Assembly: GCF_016097555.1 (NCBI RefSeq)
Contig: NC_054713.1
Coordinates: forward strand, 6,500,047 to 6,564,046
Direction of reading: 5' to 3'
Source of the DNA: Gigantopelta aegis
Taxonomy: Eukaryota; Mollusca; Gastropoda; Neomphalida; Peltospiridae
Length of the DNA stretch: 64,000 nucleotides
Positions 36,791 through 48,548 of the stretch are shown here, piece by piece (the stretch's first letter is position 1; each line of letters begins with the position of its first letter). The notes below the pieces were generated by a model. The model was not told where the DNA came from and did not search any database. It saw nothing but the letters and a program-made list of their open reading frames with translations. A program made the translations under genes and the position numbers.

Positions 36791-38090
36791 CCCCCGTGAC
36801 AATGGATAATACTATTTGCACAAATAGTCAATGCGACATATTACTACCAATCACAACTGAAGTTGTTTTCACGCCGTAAATATTTTACCTTGAACTATGG
36901 CACGGAATGTTCTGCTTTTGTACAATGCAACATATAGGAACGAGTTCGTATAAAAACAGATCTTATTGTTATACGAAACTGAAAAATAATTTTATTTATT
37001 TCCACATTAGTAAATGATCAAAAAGATTACGAATTCATCTAAGAAGAATGGGTGTATTGTTTACGACGGGCAAATAGGAAAAACAGTTTAGCGGATCGTT
37101 ACCATACAATAATCACTCAAATAAAGTAGCGGCCGTGAAACGAAATACTGCATGAAGATATCAGAACTGGCAGAACGGAAATGAGAAAAACACGATCAAT
37201 TCCGCTGGAGCAACAAACGAAACGCAGTGGATCCTAATTTTGTTATTTGAAACTCCAGGACAAAATATTCCATACTTATCGTTCCTTAAGCGTATGAGAT
37301 GAATGTTTCGGGGGCGGTAAAGCGCCCCACCCTCATACGCCTATGGGAAATTAACATTTCTGAAGGCAAGAACGGAATGTTTTATGGCAGATATGGCTGA
37401 TACAGGATTTTGTGATGGAGAAGGATCACAAAATTCTAAATTTGAGTTTCCCCAAGGCAAATGGCGAGCCTCCTTTTAGAGGCTTCCTAATCTTGAGGGG
37501 CATCGAGACTGGGAGGGCACAGCGATTGGACCGGCTGAGGGGAGGGATTTCTTTGGGGGGGGGGGGTATTCCACCGGAAGTTAGGGGTTAGGTTCATAAA
37601 TTGCGACAAACATGTTTGAATAATTTTTTATTATATTTGAAATGAGCACATAAATTATTTAAAGTCCGCTATTAATATTTAGGCTGTAATAATCTAAATT
37701 ATCCCCGTAATCCCCGGAACAGACATGCTCGAAACCTTCGTGGTATATGAGCATGGTAAATTGACCCGCTTCGCTCCATTTATAGGCAAGATCTATAAGG
37801 ATGTTTTTTCATTGTGTGTGTGTGCGTGGGGGGGGGGGGGGGGGGGGGGGGGGGGGTCCTCCCCAGAAAATGTTGAAATAAAGATGTTCATCTCTGCCTT
37901 AAGATTTACTACCAATAATATTTTTGATTCAGAATTAAAAGGACACCTCAAACGGACGGTGGGTGGAGGGGGTTGGTGCCCTTCTGTTTCTGGACAAACT
38001 CCTGAAAGGCCTATTAATTCCAAATATCTTAATTGTGTCCAGTTCTGGTCATGACAAGTCGTAACAAAATCCCACATTTAATTCCTTTCA
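36791..38090. other. Noncoding with poly-G runs
   Basis: G-runs at 37555-37566 and 37827-37856 (about 29 G). No exon I can support. Confidence 0.5.
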
Positions 38091-38125
38091 ACACTTGCAT
38101 CTGTGTGACCTAGGGGGACACAAGT

Positions 38126-38209
38126 CACGTGGCTAAGTTCAAAGGTCACATGGCACGTGGTGGACGTGATGTGACGTACAATGCTGAGCACGTGGTTTGT
38201 TGACACGTG
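38126..38209. promoter_or_regulatory. Cluster of four CACGTG E-boxes
   Basis: CACGTG occurs at 38126, 38154, 38189 and 38204, four palindromic class-B E-boxes in 84 bp. AAAGGTCACA and GTGACGTAC lie among them. Such sites bind bHLH-zip factors of the Myc/Max, USF, MITF and CLOCK types. No adjacent gene is identified, so a role is inference. Confidence 0.35.
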
Positions 38210-38567
38210 ATTAGCGGTCCCCGTGTATCTGTTGTCGAAACAAACATTGTGACATTTATAATCAGTTAACATATTTGCAATTAATTAAATAACAATATGG
38301 CCGCGGCTAACATGTTTTGCATCTGGGCGGAGCGTAGGACGGCCGGGGCAGTGATATTAATATCAGTGACTCACAACTGACATTTCTACAGAACGTCGAG
38401 TGCATTGTCACTTAAAGAATTAAAAGGAAATTAATATTTATTTTACGACACCTCAGTACATACCAAAGTACGTCTGTTTGGTGTCTCTCATATAGTTATT
38501 TGTCTGGAAAAAGACGTGTCGTCTGCGTTTAGCTAGATCAGATTGTTCTGTTGTTCGAAAAGTTTAA

Positions 38568-38880
38568 AGAGAGAAACCTTAGTTTTTAAACACTACGACA
38601 TATTTTTCATTATCAGAGCCGTTTATCATCACTGAAATCAAATATTAATTATTTTATCCTCTAGATTATTCATTTCCGTAGAACCGAAGTGTTTCTGGTC
38701 ATGCTGGTGTTTGTAGTACCAAAAATTGCATTTTTAATATTTTTAAAAACGCACGTGCGTCTGAGAAGTGGCGGTTTATTGATTCGAGTTCTAGTCTATT
38801 TTTAAGAATATTTCCTGTTTTAACGTCACAAATGAGTTACAATTTTGTAAATTAACTAAACTTAGTGCTGTCGAGTTTCT
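38568..38880. mobile_element. M3 MITE, right end lost
   Basis: TTAA at 38564-38567, then AGAGAGAAACCTTAG. The interior matches the 47576 copy closely (AGAGCCGTTTATCATCACTG, AAAACGCACGTGCGTCTGAG). The far terminal repeat is missing. Confidence 0.72.
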
Positions 38881-39170
38881 TCCTGTTCATTATTTATTAA
38901 AATGTGATATAATTCTGTCGTCAGCGAACCCGAAAATGATCCTTGTAAAGGTATTTAACGTCAAACCTAGGATTATTGTTAAATTAAAGCGGGGAAGAAA
39001 TCTCGCGTTTTCGTTATATAATTATTTCTGATTAAAATAGTGATTATAACTGTCCAACGTACTCGGGCTAGTTTATATCTTGAGTACAGATTCCAAGTGT
39101 CCTGGGAAATGTATCCTACGCATGGGCATAGTGGGTAGAGAAAGGCTATGAAATCTGCAATATTCATTAA
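38881..39170. other. Noncoding, nothing recognised
   Basis: AT-rich interval between M3 and M5. Confidence 0.45.
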
Positions 39171-39357
39171 CAAAATAAAGTATCCTTATAACGAACATGA
39201 TTAGAACGAACTACTGCATAGTACGAGCTGATCGTAAAGTCCCGTTTTATCTCCCTATACATTAATAACCAAAGTATCCAAATGTGTACAACGAACTACT
39301 GCTATAACGAACTAACTATCATGGTCCGTGTTGGTTCGTTATAAGAGTACTTTACTG
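39171..39357. mobile_element. M5 pogo-like MITE
   Basis: Left end AAAGTATCCTTATAACGAAC, right end GTTCGTTATAAGAGTACTTT then ACTG. CAGT...CTTATAACGAAC-type termini are typical of pogo/Tigger-class Tc1-mariner elements. An internal ACGAACTACTG word is repeated twice. Confidence 0.6.
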
Positions 39358-39844
39358 TGTGTGTAATTGAAAAGTTAAAGGGAAACGACCCATACAATTA
39401 TTATTAATAATAAATTATAGTTAAATAATTTATAATGAAATCCAAAGAGGAATCTGAGTTAAATATGAAAAGATTTTATCGATAGATCGGGTGGGCAAAA
39501 TCAACACAACATTATTTTATGCATTTTTCATTCATTAATATATTATTATGGATAGTGCTAAAGCCCCCACATCCAACCCCCACCCCCACCCCCAATCGTT
39601 ATCTAGCACTGTAAATGTTTATTTAATAATATATAATGTTTTAATTATTATTATTATAAAGTTTATAATTGGTAAAGCGTAAAGCAATAATGAACATAGG
39701 CATAGGAGGTCTGGCTTGCTTTCGCCCGAATTAAACGAAAATGACCGAATCTAGATAACAATATTTATTCATATTAGCATTACTACCAAACAGCTACATA
39801 GTGTTGCAAACGAATCACAGTGCATTTTTACACGGATTACAACT
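39358..39844. other. AT-rich noncoding
   Basis: C-rich run near 39565-39595; otherwise AT-rich. Confidence 0.45.
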
Positions 39845-40020
39845 AATATTTTATATGCACCATCCCACAGACAGGATAGTACATACCACGGCCTTTGTCA
39901 CACCAGTTATGGAGCACTGGCTGGAACATGAAATAGCCCAATGGACCCACCGACGAGAATCGATCCTAGATCGACCGCGCATCAGGCGAGCGCTGTACCA
40001 CTGAGCTACGTTTATCACCG
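39845..40020 (-). mobile_element. SINE-A/B 5' half
   Basis: Head in reverse (CCACTGAGCTACGT) at 40010 and body to TATTTTATATGCACCATCCC. The tail is missing, so A or B cannot be decided. Confidence 0.8.
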
Positions 40021-40212
40021 CCTCTCCAAAGGAAGCCCGCTACATGTTTCCAATAGCAGCAAGGTATTTTCTATACGCATTTTCTCACAGACAAGAGAAC
40101 ACATACCACGGCCTTTGATACACCAGTCGCTGGGCACTGGTTTGGAGAATAAGTCTATCGTTTGACCCCACACCTCAGGCGAGCGCTTTTCCGACTAAGT
40201 TAGACCCCGCTC
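40021..40212 (-). mobile_element. SINE, 5' half, diverged head
   Basis: GAAGCCCGCTACATGTTTCC to CAGGCGAGCGCTTTTCCGAC and TAAGTTAGACCCCGC, similar in order to SINE-E but with an eroded head. Confidence 0.7.
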
Positions 40213-40302
40213 CACAGCCAAATGTGCTACTCTTTTAAATAATGAACTCGAGGTATTTGGTGAGAATTTACTCATAATGTGGTTTAGAATAATCAAAAAA
40301 AA

Positions 40303-40694
40303 AAGTTTGTTTTATTTAACGACGCCACTAGAGCACATTGATTTTTAATCTTATCATCGGCTATTGGACGTCAAACATATGGTCATTCTGACACTGTTTT
40401 TAGAGGAAACCCGCTGTCGCCACATAGGCTACTCTTCTTTACGACAGGCAGCAAGGGATCTTTTATTTGCGCTTCCCACAGGCAGGATAGCACAAACCAT
40501 GGCCTTTGTTGAACCAGTTATGGATCACTGGTCGGTGCAAGTGGTTTACACCTACCCATTGAGCCTTGCGGAGCACTCACTCAGGGTTTGGAGTCGGTAT
40601 CTGGATTAAAAATCCCATGCCTCGACTGGGATCCGAACCCAGTACCTACCAGCCTGTAGACCGATGGCCTGCCACGACGCCACCGAGGCCGGTA
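40303..40694 (-). mobile_element. SINE-C head with A-type tail (chimera)
   Basis: Head CCGGCCTCGGTGGCGTCGTG in reverse at 40694 with the usual C body. At the 3' end the tail is A-type (CGCCACTAGAGCACATTGAT) instead of B-type. The other copy of this arrangement is at 47166-47513. Confidence 0.88.
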
Positions 40695-40823
40695 CAATAG
40701 AATAATCATGTATTCAGGTTTTAGATCTAACTGTCGGGAAGCGTTGGGTAAAAGGGAAAATTAAAACAGAAGACAAAAACGAATCGTTCAGTGAAAGAAA
40801 GAAAAACACGTGAAAACACAAAA

Positions 40824-40827
<4 letters not shown>

Positions 40828-40861
<34 letters not shown>

Positions 40862-40878
40862 ACCCCCCCCCCCCCCCC
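40828..40878. repeat. (CA)n and poly-C
   Basis: (CA)15 followed by CCCTAC and a C-run, then an A-run to 40890. Confidence 0.9.
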
Positions 40879-40890
40879 AAAAAAAAAAAG

Positions 40891-41293
40891 AAAAAAAAAG
40901 TAAGAACAAAGAAAGACAAAAATAGCTGAAAAGGAAAAACAAACAAAAGCGATTGAATAAATGATAATACATATTTTATATTAACACTAAGGAAAACAAA
41001 ATAAAACTAAATTGTGCTATTCGTGTTGTGGCTCGGGGTTAAGCTCTTTGATACAAACTCGGTCACTGAATTACGAGTTCCCGTGGTTTCCAATTACTTT
41101 TGAACTTGTTAAAAGGTGTGAACGTGTAATCTAGCGCAAAATACAACCAGTATGCGTAGAATTCCTTTACTTTTTTTTTTTTTTTTTTTTTTTACATCTG
41201 CTTTTTTTTTCTGTTAACATTAAAACACAAAACGCTGACACTGAGGTCATTTTCGAGTAAGCATAATGTAGTTTTATGGGGTACCGATAATAA
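40891..41293. other. Noncoding, T-run
   Basis: T-run at 41171-41193; no exon recognised. Confidence 0.45.
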
Positions 41294-41593
41294 TGGGCGG
41301 GACGTAGCCCAGTGGTAAAACTCTCGCTTGATGCGCGGTCGGTTTGGGATCGATCCCTGTCGGTGGGCCCATTGGGTATTCTTGTTCCAGCCAGTGGTTT
41401 ATCAAAGGCCGTGGTATGTGCTGTCCTGTTTGTGGGATGGTGCATATAAAAGACCCCTTGCAACTAATGGAAAAATGTACCGGGTTTCATCTTTAAGATA
41501 ATATGTCAAAATTACAATACGTGAGACATCCAGTAGCCGATGATTAATAAATCAATGTGCTCTAGTGATGTCGTTAAATAAAACAAACTAACT
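41294..41593 (+). mobile_element. SINE-A copy, full length
   Basis: Head GGGCGGGACGTAGCCCAGTG, B-box-like GGGATCGATCCC, tail GTCGTTAAATAAAACAAAC. Close to consensus, with a short deletion in the CAGTGCACCACGACTGG region. Confidence 0.92.
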
Positions 41594-41958
41594 TTCTATT
41601 TTAGAAAAAGTGGGCCACACAACTGGAACATGCATATACATTCTCTGTTAGTGTGTTGTGTAGGCCTACCTTTGCCATAAATAAATCTAACGTGTTTGAA
41701 AGCTCATTTCAAACCTACAGAATATTCGTATTCGGCGTAAAACAAGCATCATAAACTGTGCATTCATAAATTGACGTCTTAATGATAGAGTGAAAAGCAT
41801 TTTGACTTCAACATGCGAGTGATGTATTGTACGTCTTAACGTAAAGAAAGTAGTTGTTTTATTTATTCAACAAATATCTGAGCAAGTGCAGAAAACGTGT
41901 GTGTGATAAGAAAATGGGTAGTGGCACACTAACGGAAGGGGTTCATTGGTAAAGTCCA

Positions 41959-42267
41959 GGGGCAGGACGTAACCCAGTGGTAAAGCGTACGCCTGATGCG
42001 CGGTCGGTCTAGGATCGATCCCCGTCGGCGGGACTATTGGGGTATTTCTCGTTCCAGGCAATGCATCACGACTGATATATCAAAGGCTGTGGTGTGTGCT
42101 TTTCTGTCTGTGGGATAATGCATATAAAAGATCCCTTGCTACTAATGGAAACATGCAGCGGGTTGCCTCTTTAAGACTATATGTCAAAATTACCAAATGT
42201 TTGACCTCCAATAACCGATGATCAATAAATCAATGTGCTCTAGTGGTATCGTTAAACAAAACAAACA
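41959..42267 (+). mobile_element. SINE-A copy, full length
   Basis: Head GGGGCAGGACGTAACCCAGT to tail GTATCGTTAAACAAAACAAAC. ATTGGTAAAGTC flanks both sides (41944 and 42267), a likely target duplication. Confidence 0.93.
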
Positions 42268-42341
42268 TTGGTAAAGTCGACGATCTATTGGCCCGTAACG
42301 TCGGGGGTGGGTGTAGTGGGGGTGGAAGAGAGCTCTGACAC

Positions 42342-42344
<3 letters not shown>

Positions 42345-42404
<60 letters not shown>

Positions 42405-42405
42405 A
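42345..42405. repeat. (GT)n microsatellite
   Basis: GT with one GG interruption. Confidence 0.95.
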
Positions 42406-42617
42406 TAATGCTGAATATCCATATAAAACGTCGCGTCTCTTAAAAACGAAGCTATTGAGAATAGTAATATTCTATTATTAAATCTACGCGTAATATGTCC
42501 AAGGTCATATAATTTATAGTTATTTCCGTGCTCCTATCCGATTAAGGTTCAAGCACTCTGTTTTTGGAAACACACAACTAAGGATGGGGTTTACCAGTAA
42601 AGTCGACGGTGTCCAGG

Positions 42618-42670
42618 GCCCCGTTCCACGAAGCGATCTTAGCCCTAAGATTACCTTAAGCGCATAGCCA
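42618..42670. mobile_element. Partial palindromic mini-MITE
   Basis: CCCCGTTCCACGAAGCGATC and TTAGCCCTAAGATTACCTTA match one arm of the 27575-27682 element. Confidence 0.6.
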
Positions 42671-42839
42671 CCCTATGGGATGGGGGGGGGGGGGGGAGTT
42701 TCGTTCCAAGCGGGAAAATAATTCTGAACATACATTTAAAGTGTCGGGTCTCTTGTAAAAAGGAAGCTATTAAGAAAGGTAATATTCTATCATGACATCT
42801 AATATGTCAAAGTTCATTTAATTTATAATTAATTCTTCC

Positions 42840-42930
42840 CCAACTTAACCCACTGGTAACGCGCCAGGCTAATAGCCGATTATAAATTAATCAGTGCTCT
42901 AGTGGTGTCACTGAACAAAACAAACTGCAA
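42840..42930 (+). mobile_element. SINE-A with large internal deletion
   Basis: Head remnant CCACTGGTAACGCGCCAGGC jumps to AATAGCCGATTATAAATTAA and the tail, so about 200 bp of body is lost. Confidence 0.7.
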
Positions 42931-43456
42931 CTACTATTCACTCGTCATGACGTCCTTTTTATTCTAGGTTGCAAAAATTGGGCCATGAAATATCGACAAA
43001 ACTGGAATACGCCTAATTCTATCGTCTACACCTAATTATATCGTCTACTTGTGTTTTGTGTACCTTTGCCAAGTCTAACATGTGTTTGATAGCTCATTTC
43101 AAACCTGTAGAATATTCGTATTTTGAGTAAAACAAGCATCATAAACCGTGCATTCATAAATTGACGTCTTAATGATAGAGTGAAAAGCATTTTGATTTCA
43201 GCATGTGCATGATGTATTGTACGTCTTAACGTAAAGAAAGTAGTTGTTTTGTTTATTTAGCAATCCGCAAATCTTCGCTTGTGCAGACACGTCATGTGCG
43301 TGTATGTAATACAAACAAGGATGGTATACTTTAGCAAACCGGTTCAGTGGTAAAGTCGACGATGTAACTATTTTCGTACTTATATTGAAATAAAATTCGA
43401 ACTCGGCGCCATGGGTACGCAATTCACATCGGTAGCTTGGACGTTTAGATCTGGAT

Positions 43457-43740
43457 TGAATGAATGAATGAATGAATGAATGAATGTTTAACGACACCCC
43501 AGCACGAAAAATACATCGGCTATTGGGTGTCAAACTATGGTAATGCAAATAAATAAAGTGATGATCAACATCAATATAAAAATTCAAAAACAGTGTAAAG
43601 AACTGTGCAAAAACACAAATATCACAGAATTTTACGGATACTGAATATTACTCAAAACTTCAATTTTGTGCTGTATTGGCCATTCTCAAAGAGAATGTTA
43701 CACCCCTGCACCACGGTGAGGTTACAGCACACGCAGGGGA
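43457..43740 (-). mobile_element. Element F, second copy, 13-bp target duplication
   Basis: Nearly identical to 18908-19195 (one 10-bp deletion). AGATCTGGATTGA flanks both sides (43448 and 43740). Same hairpin head and (ATTC)n end when read on the minus strand. Confidence 0.85.
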
Positions 43741-43901
43741 GATCTGGATTGAAGTTAATGGGTTAAAAATACACGGGGCTTTAAAACTATGTTATCGTAT
43801 TATATGGATATTTTGAGTAAGAAATTTGCAGTTTCTTGCTCAAAGGGACTATCCGACGTTTGCAGACATTGTATGAAGTTTCCGTCTCGCGGGGCCTCTT
43901 T

Positions 43902-43938
43902 CTTTCTTTCTTTTTTTTTTTTCTTTTTTTTCTTTCTT

Positions 43939-43984
<46 letters not shown>

Positions 43985-44033
43985 CTTTTTTTTTTTTCTT
44001 TTTTTTCTTTCTTTCTTTTTTTTTCTTGCTACT
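43902..44033. repeat. Poly-T with CTTT interruptions
   Basis: About 130 bp of T with scattered C; Phe- and Lys-rich frames are artefacts. Confidence 0.95.
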
Positions 44034-44149
44034 AAATCTGCACATTAAATAAATTTTCTTGTTCAGAATACCAATGTCTGTGTATCCAATATGTTTGCGG
44101 TCGTGTTCTAATGTCTATAACAATGACTTTGTATTATGTATTTTTTCGT

Positions 44150-44398
44150 ACGATTTCTCGTTCCAGCTAATGCTCCAAAACTGGTGTAATAAAGACCGTA
44201 GTATGTGCTATCCTGTCTGTGGGATGGTGCATATAAAAGATCCCTTGCTGCTAATCGAAAAAAGAGTAGCCCATGAAGTGGCGACAGCGGGTTTCCTCTC
44301 TCAGTATCTGTGTGGTCCTTACCATATTATGTCTGACGCCATATAACAGTAAATAAAATGTGTTGAGTGCGTCGTTAAATAAAACATTTCCTTCCTTT
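44150..44398 (+). mobile_element. SINE-B copy, head-truncated
   Basis: From GATTTCTCGTTCCAGCTAAT to the B tail CGTTAAATAAAACATTTCC. TTTTTCGTACG occurs on both sides, a likely target duplication. Confidence 0.9.
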
Positions 44399-44548
44399 TT
44401 CGTACGTACATGATTATTGGGAGGTAAACTTTGGTTTGTGCTATTACAAACATTAGGATGATGACAAACACCTTGTTTATACAGATACTGATATTCTAAA
44501 CAAGAAAATATCTTTAATATGTAACTTCGGTCATTAAAATGGATCTGT

Positions 44549-44776
44549 TTTCTCGTTCCAACCAGTGTGCCACAACTGGTCAAAGGCCGTGGTATGTGCT
44601 TTCCCGTCTGTGGGAAAGTGGATATAAAAGATCCCTTGCTGCATTAGAAACAAAAAATGTTGCGGGTTTCCTTTGATGACTACGAGTCAGGATTATCAAA
44701 ATGTTGACATCCAATAGCCGATAATTAATTAATCAATGTGATCTAGTGGTGTCGTTAAAAAAAACTAAACTTTTTG
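44549..44776 (+). mobile_element. SINE-E copy, head-truncated
   Basis: TCTCGTTCCAACCAGTGTGC, then GACTACGAGTCAGGATTATC and A-type tail GTGTCGTTAAAAAAAAC. Confidence 0.88.
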
Positions 44777-44904
44777 TAATTTTCAAAAAGGATCTAATAG
44801 TCGTTAACGCTTTACAGTTGAAGCAAAGTCAGGATAGGGGTTTTTTTTTAATAGTCCTTTCAGTACAGTTTTGGGGGTTCTTTTTTCTTCTTTCTTTTTT
44901 TGGT

Positions 44905-44973
44905 GTGTGTGTGTGGGTGGGGGGGGGGGGGTGGGGGGGGGGGGGGGGGGGGTGGGGGGGGGGGGGGGGGTGT

Positions 44974-45008
<35 letters not shown>

Positions 45009-45060
45009 GAGGGGGGGGCGCGTGTCCCGGGGGGGGGGGGGGGGGGGGTGGGGGGGGTTG
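44905..45060. repeat. Long interrupted poly-G tract
   Basis: About 150 bp, over 85 per cent G on the plus strand, interrupted by T and one GCGCGTGTCCC. One of the strongest quadruplex-forming stretches in the window; length may be mis-assembled. Confidence 0.9.
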
Positions 45061-45429
45061 GTGGTTTGTTTAACACGTTTTAATGACTAAAATTAAATAA
45101 GAAATGTTTTTTGGGTTTTTTTAATATCAGTGCCTGTATATAAAAGGTATTTCTGATTGGCTGAAGCGTTAGAATTTCGATGATATTAAGTTTTTATAAG
45201 TACTTTTCAGAAATGCACCATATCAAATCATCGGGATGGGTGACAATGTAAAACACTTTTACTGATGGTAAATATAATTTGGAGATGATTATACGCATAG
45301 ATTGGAATTTAACAATGCTCCAGAGACATGAAAAGATTACTTTTGAAAGAAGAAACTAAGTATTAGACAGAAATACCATACAGGGCTGTAAGATCAACGG
45401 TTAGCTTCAGTGGGTTGGAAAGACACAGT

Positions 45430-45880
<451 letters not shown>

Positions 45881-46809
45881 CGCACCCACATGTACAACTG
45901 GGCCATACTATTTAGGTGAAGGAATCCAAGCACACACTTTGGGTTTTGTTTTTTTCTCTATCTTGTCGCCAGGGACAAGCCAAAAAAAATCATCAACTTC
46001 AACCTCTCTTGTCTGACAAATTCTGAAAAGCAACACGTGGGACATTAATTTTAACAGTCCTTTATAACGACGTCAACATCTTTGTAATTTCATACTAATG
46101 TCTGAATCAACACATTGTTGTTACTCCGCACGTTTTACTACCTAACCTAAACATACCTTGTACATTAAATACCTAGAAAAAAAATCCCCCACATAACAAA
46201 GGATAAATAAAAACATTACACACTTGGTTTAATCCTCCCTGTGATACTAAACCAATGTTGACATATACACATGGCTGGGTGCGGGTTTATTAGAAAGAAT
46301 GTCACAGTAGAATTACGAGTATACAGATGTAAAGTCGCCTACAACAAAAATCGTGGTCTGCCTGTAGAATTATTTATGATTCTTTTACGTTGATATTTCT
46401 TCATGGGACGAATTCTAGCGAATGTTTTTGTTGTCAGTGTGCTGTTATTAAACGATCTATAAAGAATGCGTACCAACAAATCAAGTATTATAGACGACAT
46501 AGCAGAACTGCTAGATAGAACAGTTTAATCAACATAAACATACATCATTATATATAAATGCCGCATGTCAAATTTATTGGCGGTTTTCGCCAAAAGCGTT
46601 AATTTATTCAAGTTTTGTTTTCTCTCTAGCAAAGTGTTATTCCCCACCACGTCATTAACGCCCCTCCCTTTCTCGTTTTAGGTAGCCTACAAACTTGTGC
46701 AATGTCAAAGTGTGTACCCACAACCAGCGTGCCTGAACCTTAGTTGGATGTAAGCACATTAAACCAGTTCCTATCTACCTTCCTACCTACTAAAAGTGGT
46801 TATTAAGTT
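45881..46809. other. Noncoding, no repeat recognised
   Basis: The longest interval without an identified repeat on this side of the window, yet no exon signature I would defend. Confidence 0.45.
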
Positions 46810-47112
46810 AGGGCGAGACGTAGCCCAGTGGTAAAACGCGCCTGATGTGCGGCCAGTCTGGGATCGATCCCCAGCATTAGGCCCACTGGGATATTAGTTC
46901 TCGTTCCAGCCAATGGTATATCAAAGGCTGTGGTATGTGCTATCCCGTCTGTGGGATGGTGCATATAAAAGATTCCTTATTACTAATGGAAAAATGTAGC
47001 GGGTTTCCTCTCTAAGACTATGTGTCGAAATTACCAAATGTTTGACATCCACCAGCCGATGATTAATAAATCAATGTGTTCTAGTGGTGTCGTTAAACAA
47101 AACAAACTTTAT
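46810..47112 (+). mobile_element. SINE-A copy, full length
   Basis: Head GGGCGAGACGTAGCCCAGTG to tail GTCGTTAAACAAAACAAAC. Private variants in its last 100 bp (ACTATGTGTCGAAATTACC, CATCCACCAGCCGATG) recur in the next SINE. Confidence 0.92.
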
Positions 47113-47165
47113 TTATTGTTTATTAACTTCTGCTTTGAACTATAAACAGTGCACCTTCCACCCTA

Positions 47166-47513
47166 CCGGCCTTGGTGGCGTCGTGGTTAGTCCATCGGTC
47201 TACAGGCTGGTAGGTACTGGGTTTGGATCCCAGTCGAGGCATGGGTGGGTGTAAACCACTTGCACCGACCAGTGATCCATAACTGGTTCAACAAAGGCCA
47301 TGGTTTGTGATGTCCTGTCTGTGGGAAGCGCAAACAAAAGATACCTAGCTGCCTGTCGTAAAAGAGTAGCCTATGTGGCGACAGCGGGTTTCCTCTAAAA
47401 AAAACAGTTTCCTCTCTAAGACTATGTGTCGAAATTACCAAATGTTTGACATCCACCAGCCGATGATTAATAAATCAATGTGTTCTAGTGGCGTCGTTAA
47501 ATAAAACAAACTT
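47166..47513 (+). mobile_element. SINE-C head with A-type tail, neighbour's tail
   Basis: Head CCGGCCTTGGTGGCGTCGTG, C body to GACAGCGGGTTTCCTCT, an A-run, then from 47410 a tail almost identical to 47006-47112 of the adjacent SINE-A, sharing its private variants. It looks like recent gene conversion or unequal exchange. Confidence 0.9.
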
Positions 47514-47575
47514 TACTTTTTGTTACCTTCCACCCTAGCCCTAACCTAATTAAAACTAAATAATTAAATAATTAA

Positions 47576-47946
47576 AGGGACAGACCCCAGGTTCTAAACA
47601 CTAAGACACACTTTTCACTATTAGAGCCGTTTATGATCACTGAAATCAAACATTACTTATATTTTATTGTTTAGCTTATCCATTTCCATACAACCGAAGT
47701 TTTTCCGGTCATCCTGGTGTTTCTAATATAAAACAAATGTAGTTTTTATATTTCTAAAAACGCACGTGCGTCTGAGAAGTAACAGTTATGCAGTCAAGTT
47801 TTAGTCTATTTTTAACGGTATTTCACCGTTTCAACTTCACGGACTCTTGTTTCACTCTCTTGTAACGTTATCCAAATGTGTCACAGGTCTGTAACTTAAT
47901 CAAACTTTGTGTCCATTATTACGGATTGAAAACTAGGCCTGTGCCT
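47576..47946. mobile_element. M3 MITE, uninterrupted reference copy
   Basis: TTAA at 47572-47575 and 47947-47950. Left AGGGACAGACCCCAGG, right ACTAGGCCTGTGCCT. 371 bp, without insertions; no coding capacity. Confidence 0.83.
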
Positions 47947-47950
47947 TTAA

Positions 47951-48318
47951 ACGGACTGGTTTGCGTTTTCTGCCATTGTAACATGTTTCTGACTAACAGA
48001 TCCTTTTTAGTAACTAAGATCACATATTAAAGATATTTTTCTGTTTAAAATAGCAGTATCTGTATTTCTTTAAGTGTTTGTTGTCGTCCTAATATTTGTA
48101 GTAGCCCAAACCAAATATTATTTTCGAATAATTTCGTATGTACGAAAAAATATATATTACGGGGAAATGAACAATGGTTACTACAAACATTAGCACACGT
48201 TCGCAGATACAGTTGGCATTCTAAACGAGAAAACGTATTTAATATGAAATTTTAGTCACCGAAAAGGTTCTTTTAGTCGAAAACATTTTTCAATGTCTGC
48301 AAATTCAGGAGTGTCCTT
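47951..48318. mobile_element. M4 MITE, uninterrupted reference copy
   Basis: TTAA at 47947-47950 (shared with M3) and 48319-48322. Left ACGGACTGGTTTGCG, right CAAATTCAGGAGTGTCCTT. The inverted repeat extends about 100 bp (AACATGTTTCTGACTAACAG against its reverse). 368 bp. Confidence 0.8.
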
Positions 48319-48324
48319 TTAATA

Positions 48325-48375
48325 ATGTTTACCATCCAATAGTGGTGTCGTTAAGCAAAACAAACTTTAGCTTAA
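48325..48375 (+). mobile_element. SINE-A tail fragment
   Basis: CCATCCAATAGTGGTGTCGT and TAAGCAAAACAAACTTTAG. Confidence 0.65.
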
Positions 48376-48409
48376 AAATTAATTTAAAAAATGCATAAAC
48401 AATTTCACC

Positions 48410-48500
48410 AGTTGTGGAGAACGGTTAGAACGAGAAATAGCTCAGTGACCTCACCGACGGAGACCAACGGCGCACCAGGCGAGCGCTTTATCTTGGGGCT
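48410..48500 (-). mobile_element. SINE-A/B head fragment
   Basis: CACCAGTTGTGGAGAACGG to CAGGCGAGCGCTTTATCTTG in reverse. Confidence 0.65.
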
Positions 48501-48548
48501 AGTGGTACAGCAGAGTAGCAAATTATAATAATTTTCAGTTTTATGGTA

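Larger units (their letters stand above)
43843..44847. mobile_element. M4 MITE with two SINE insertions and a T-run
   Basis: Left end AAAGGGACTATCCGACGTTT, right end GAAGCAAAGTCAGGATAGGG just before TTAA (44848-44851). The interior agrees with 47951-48318, interrupted by the poly-T block, a SINE-B and a SINE-E. Confidence 0.72.

Noticed and set aside
38297..38380. Short frame starting MAAANMFCIWAERRTAG after the E-box cluster
   Set aside because: Only 27 codons, no splice donor that convinces me, no recognised homology; the GC-rich start is suggestive but not enough.
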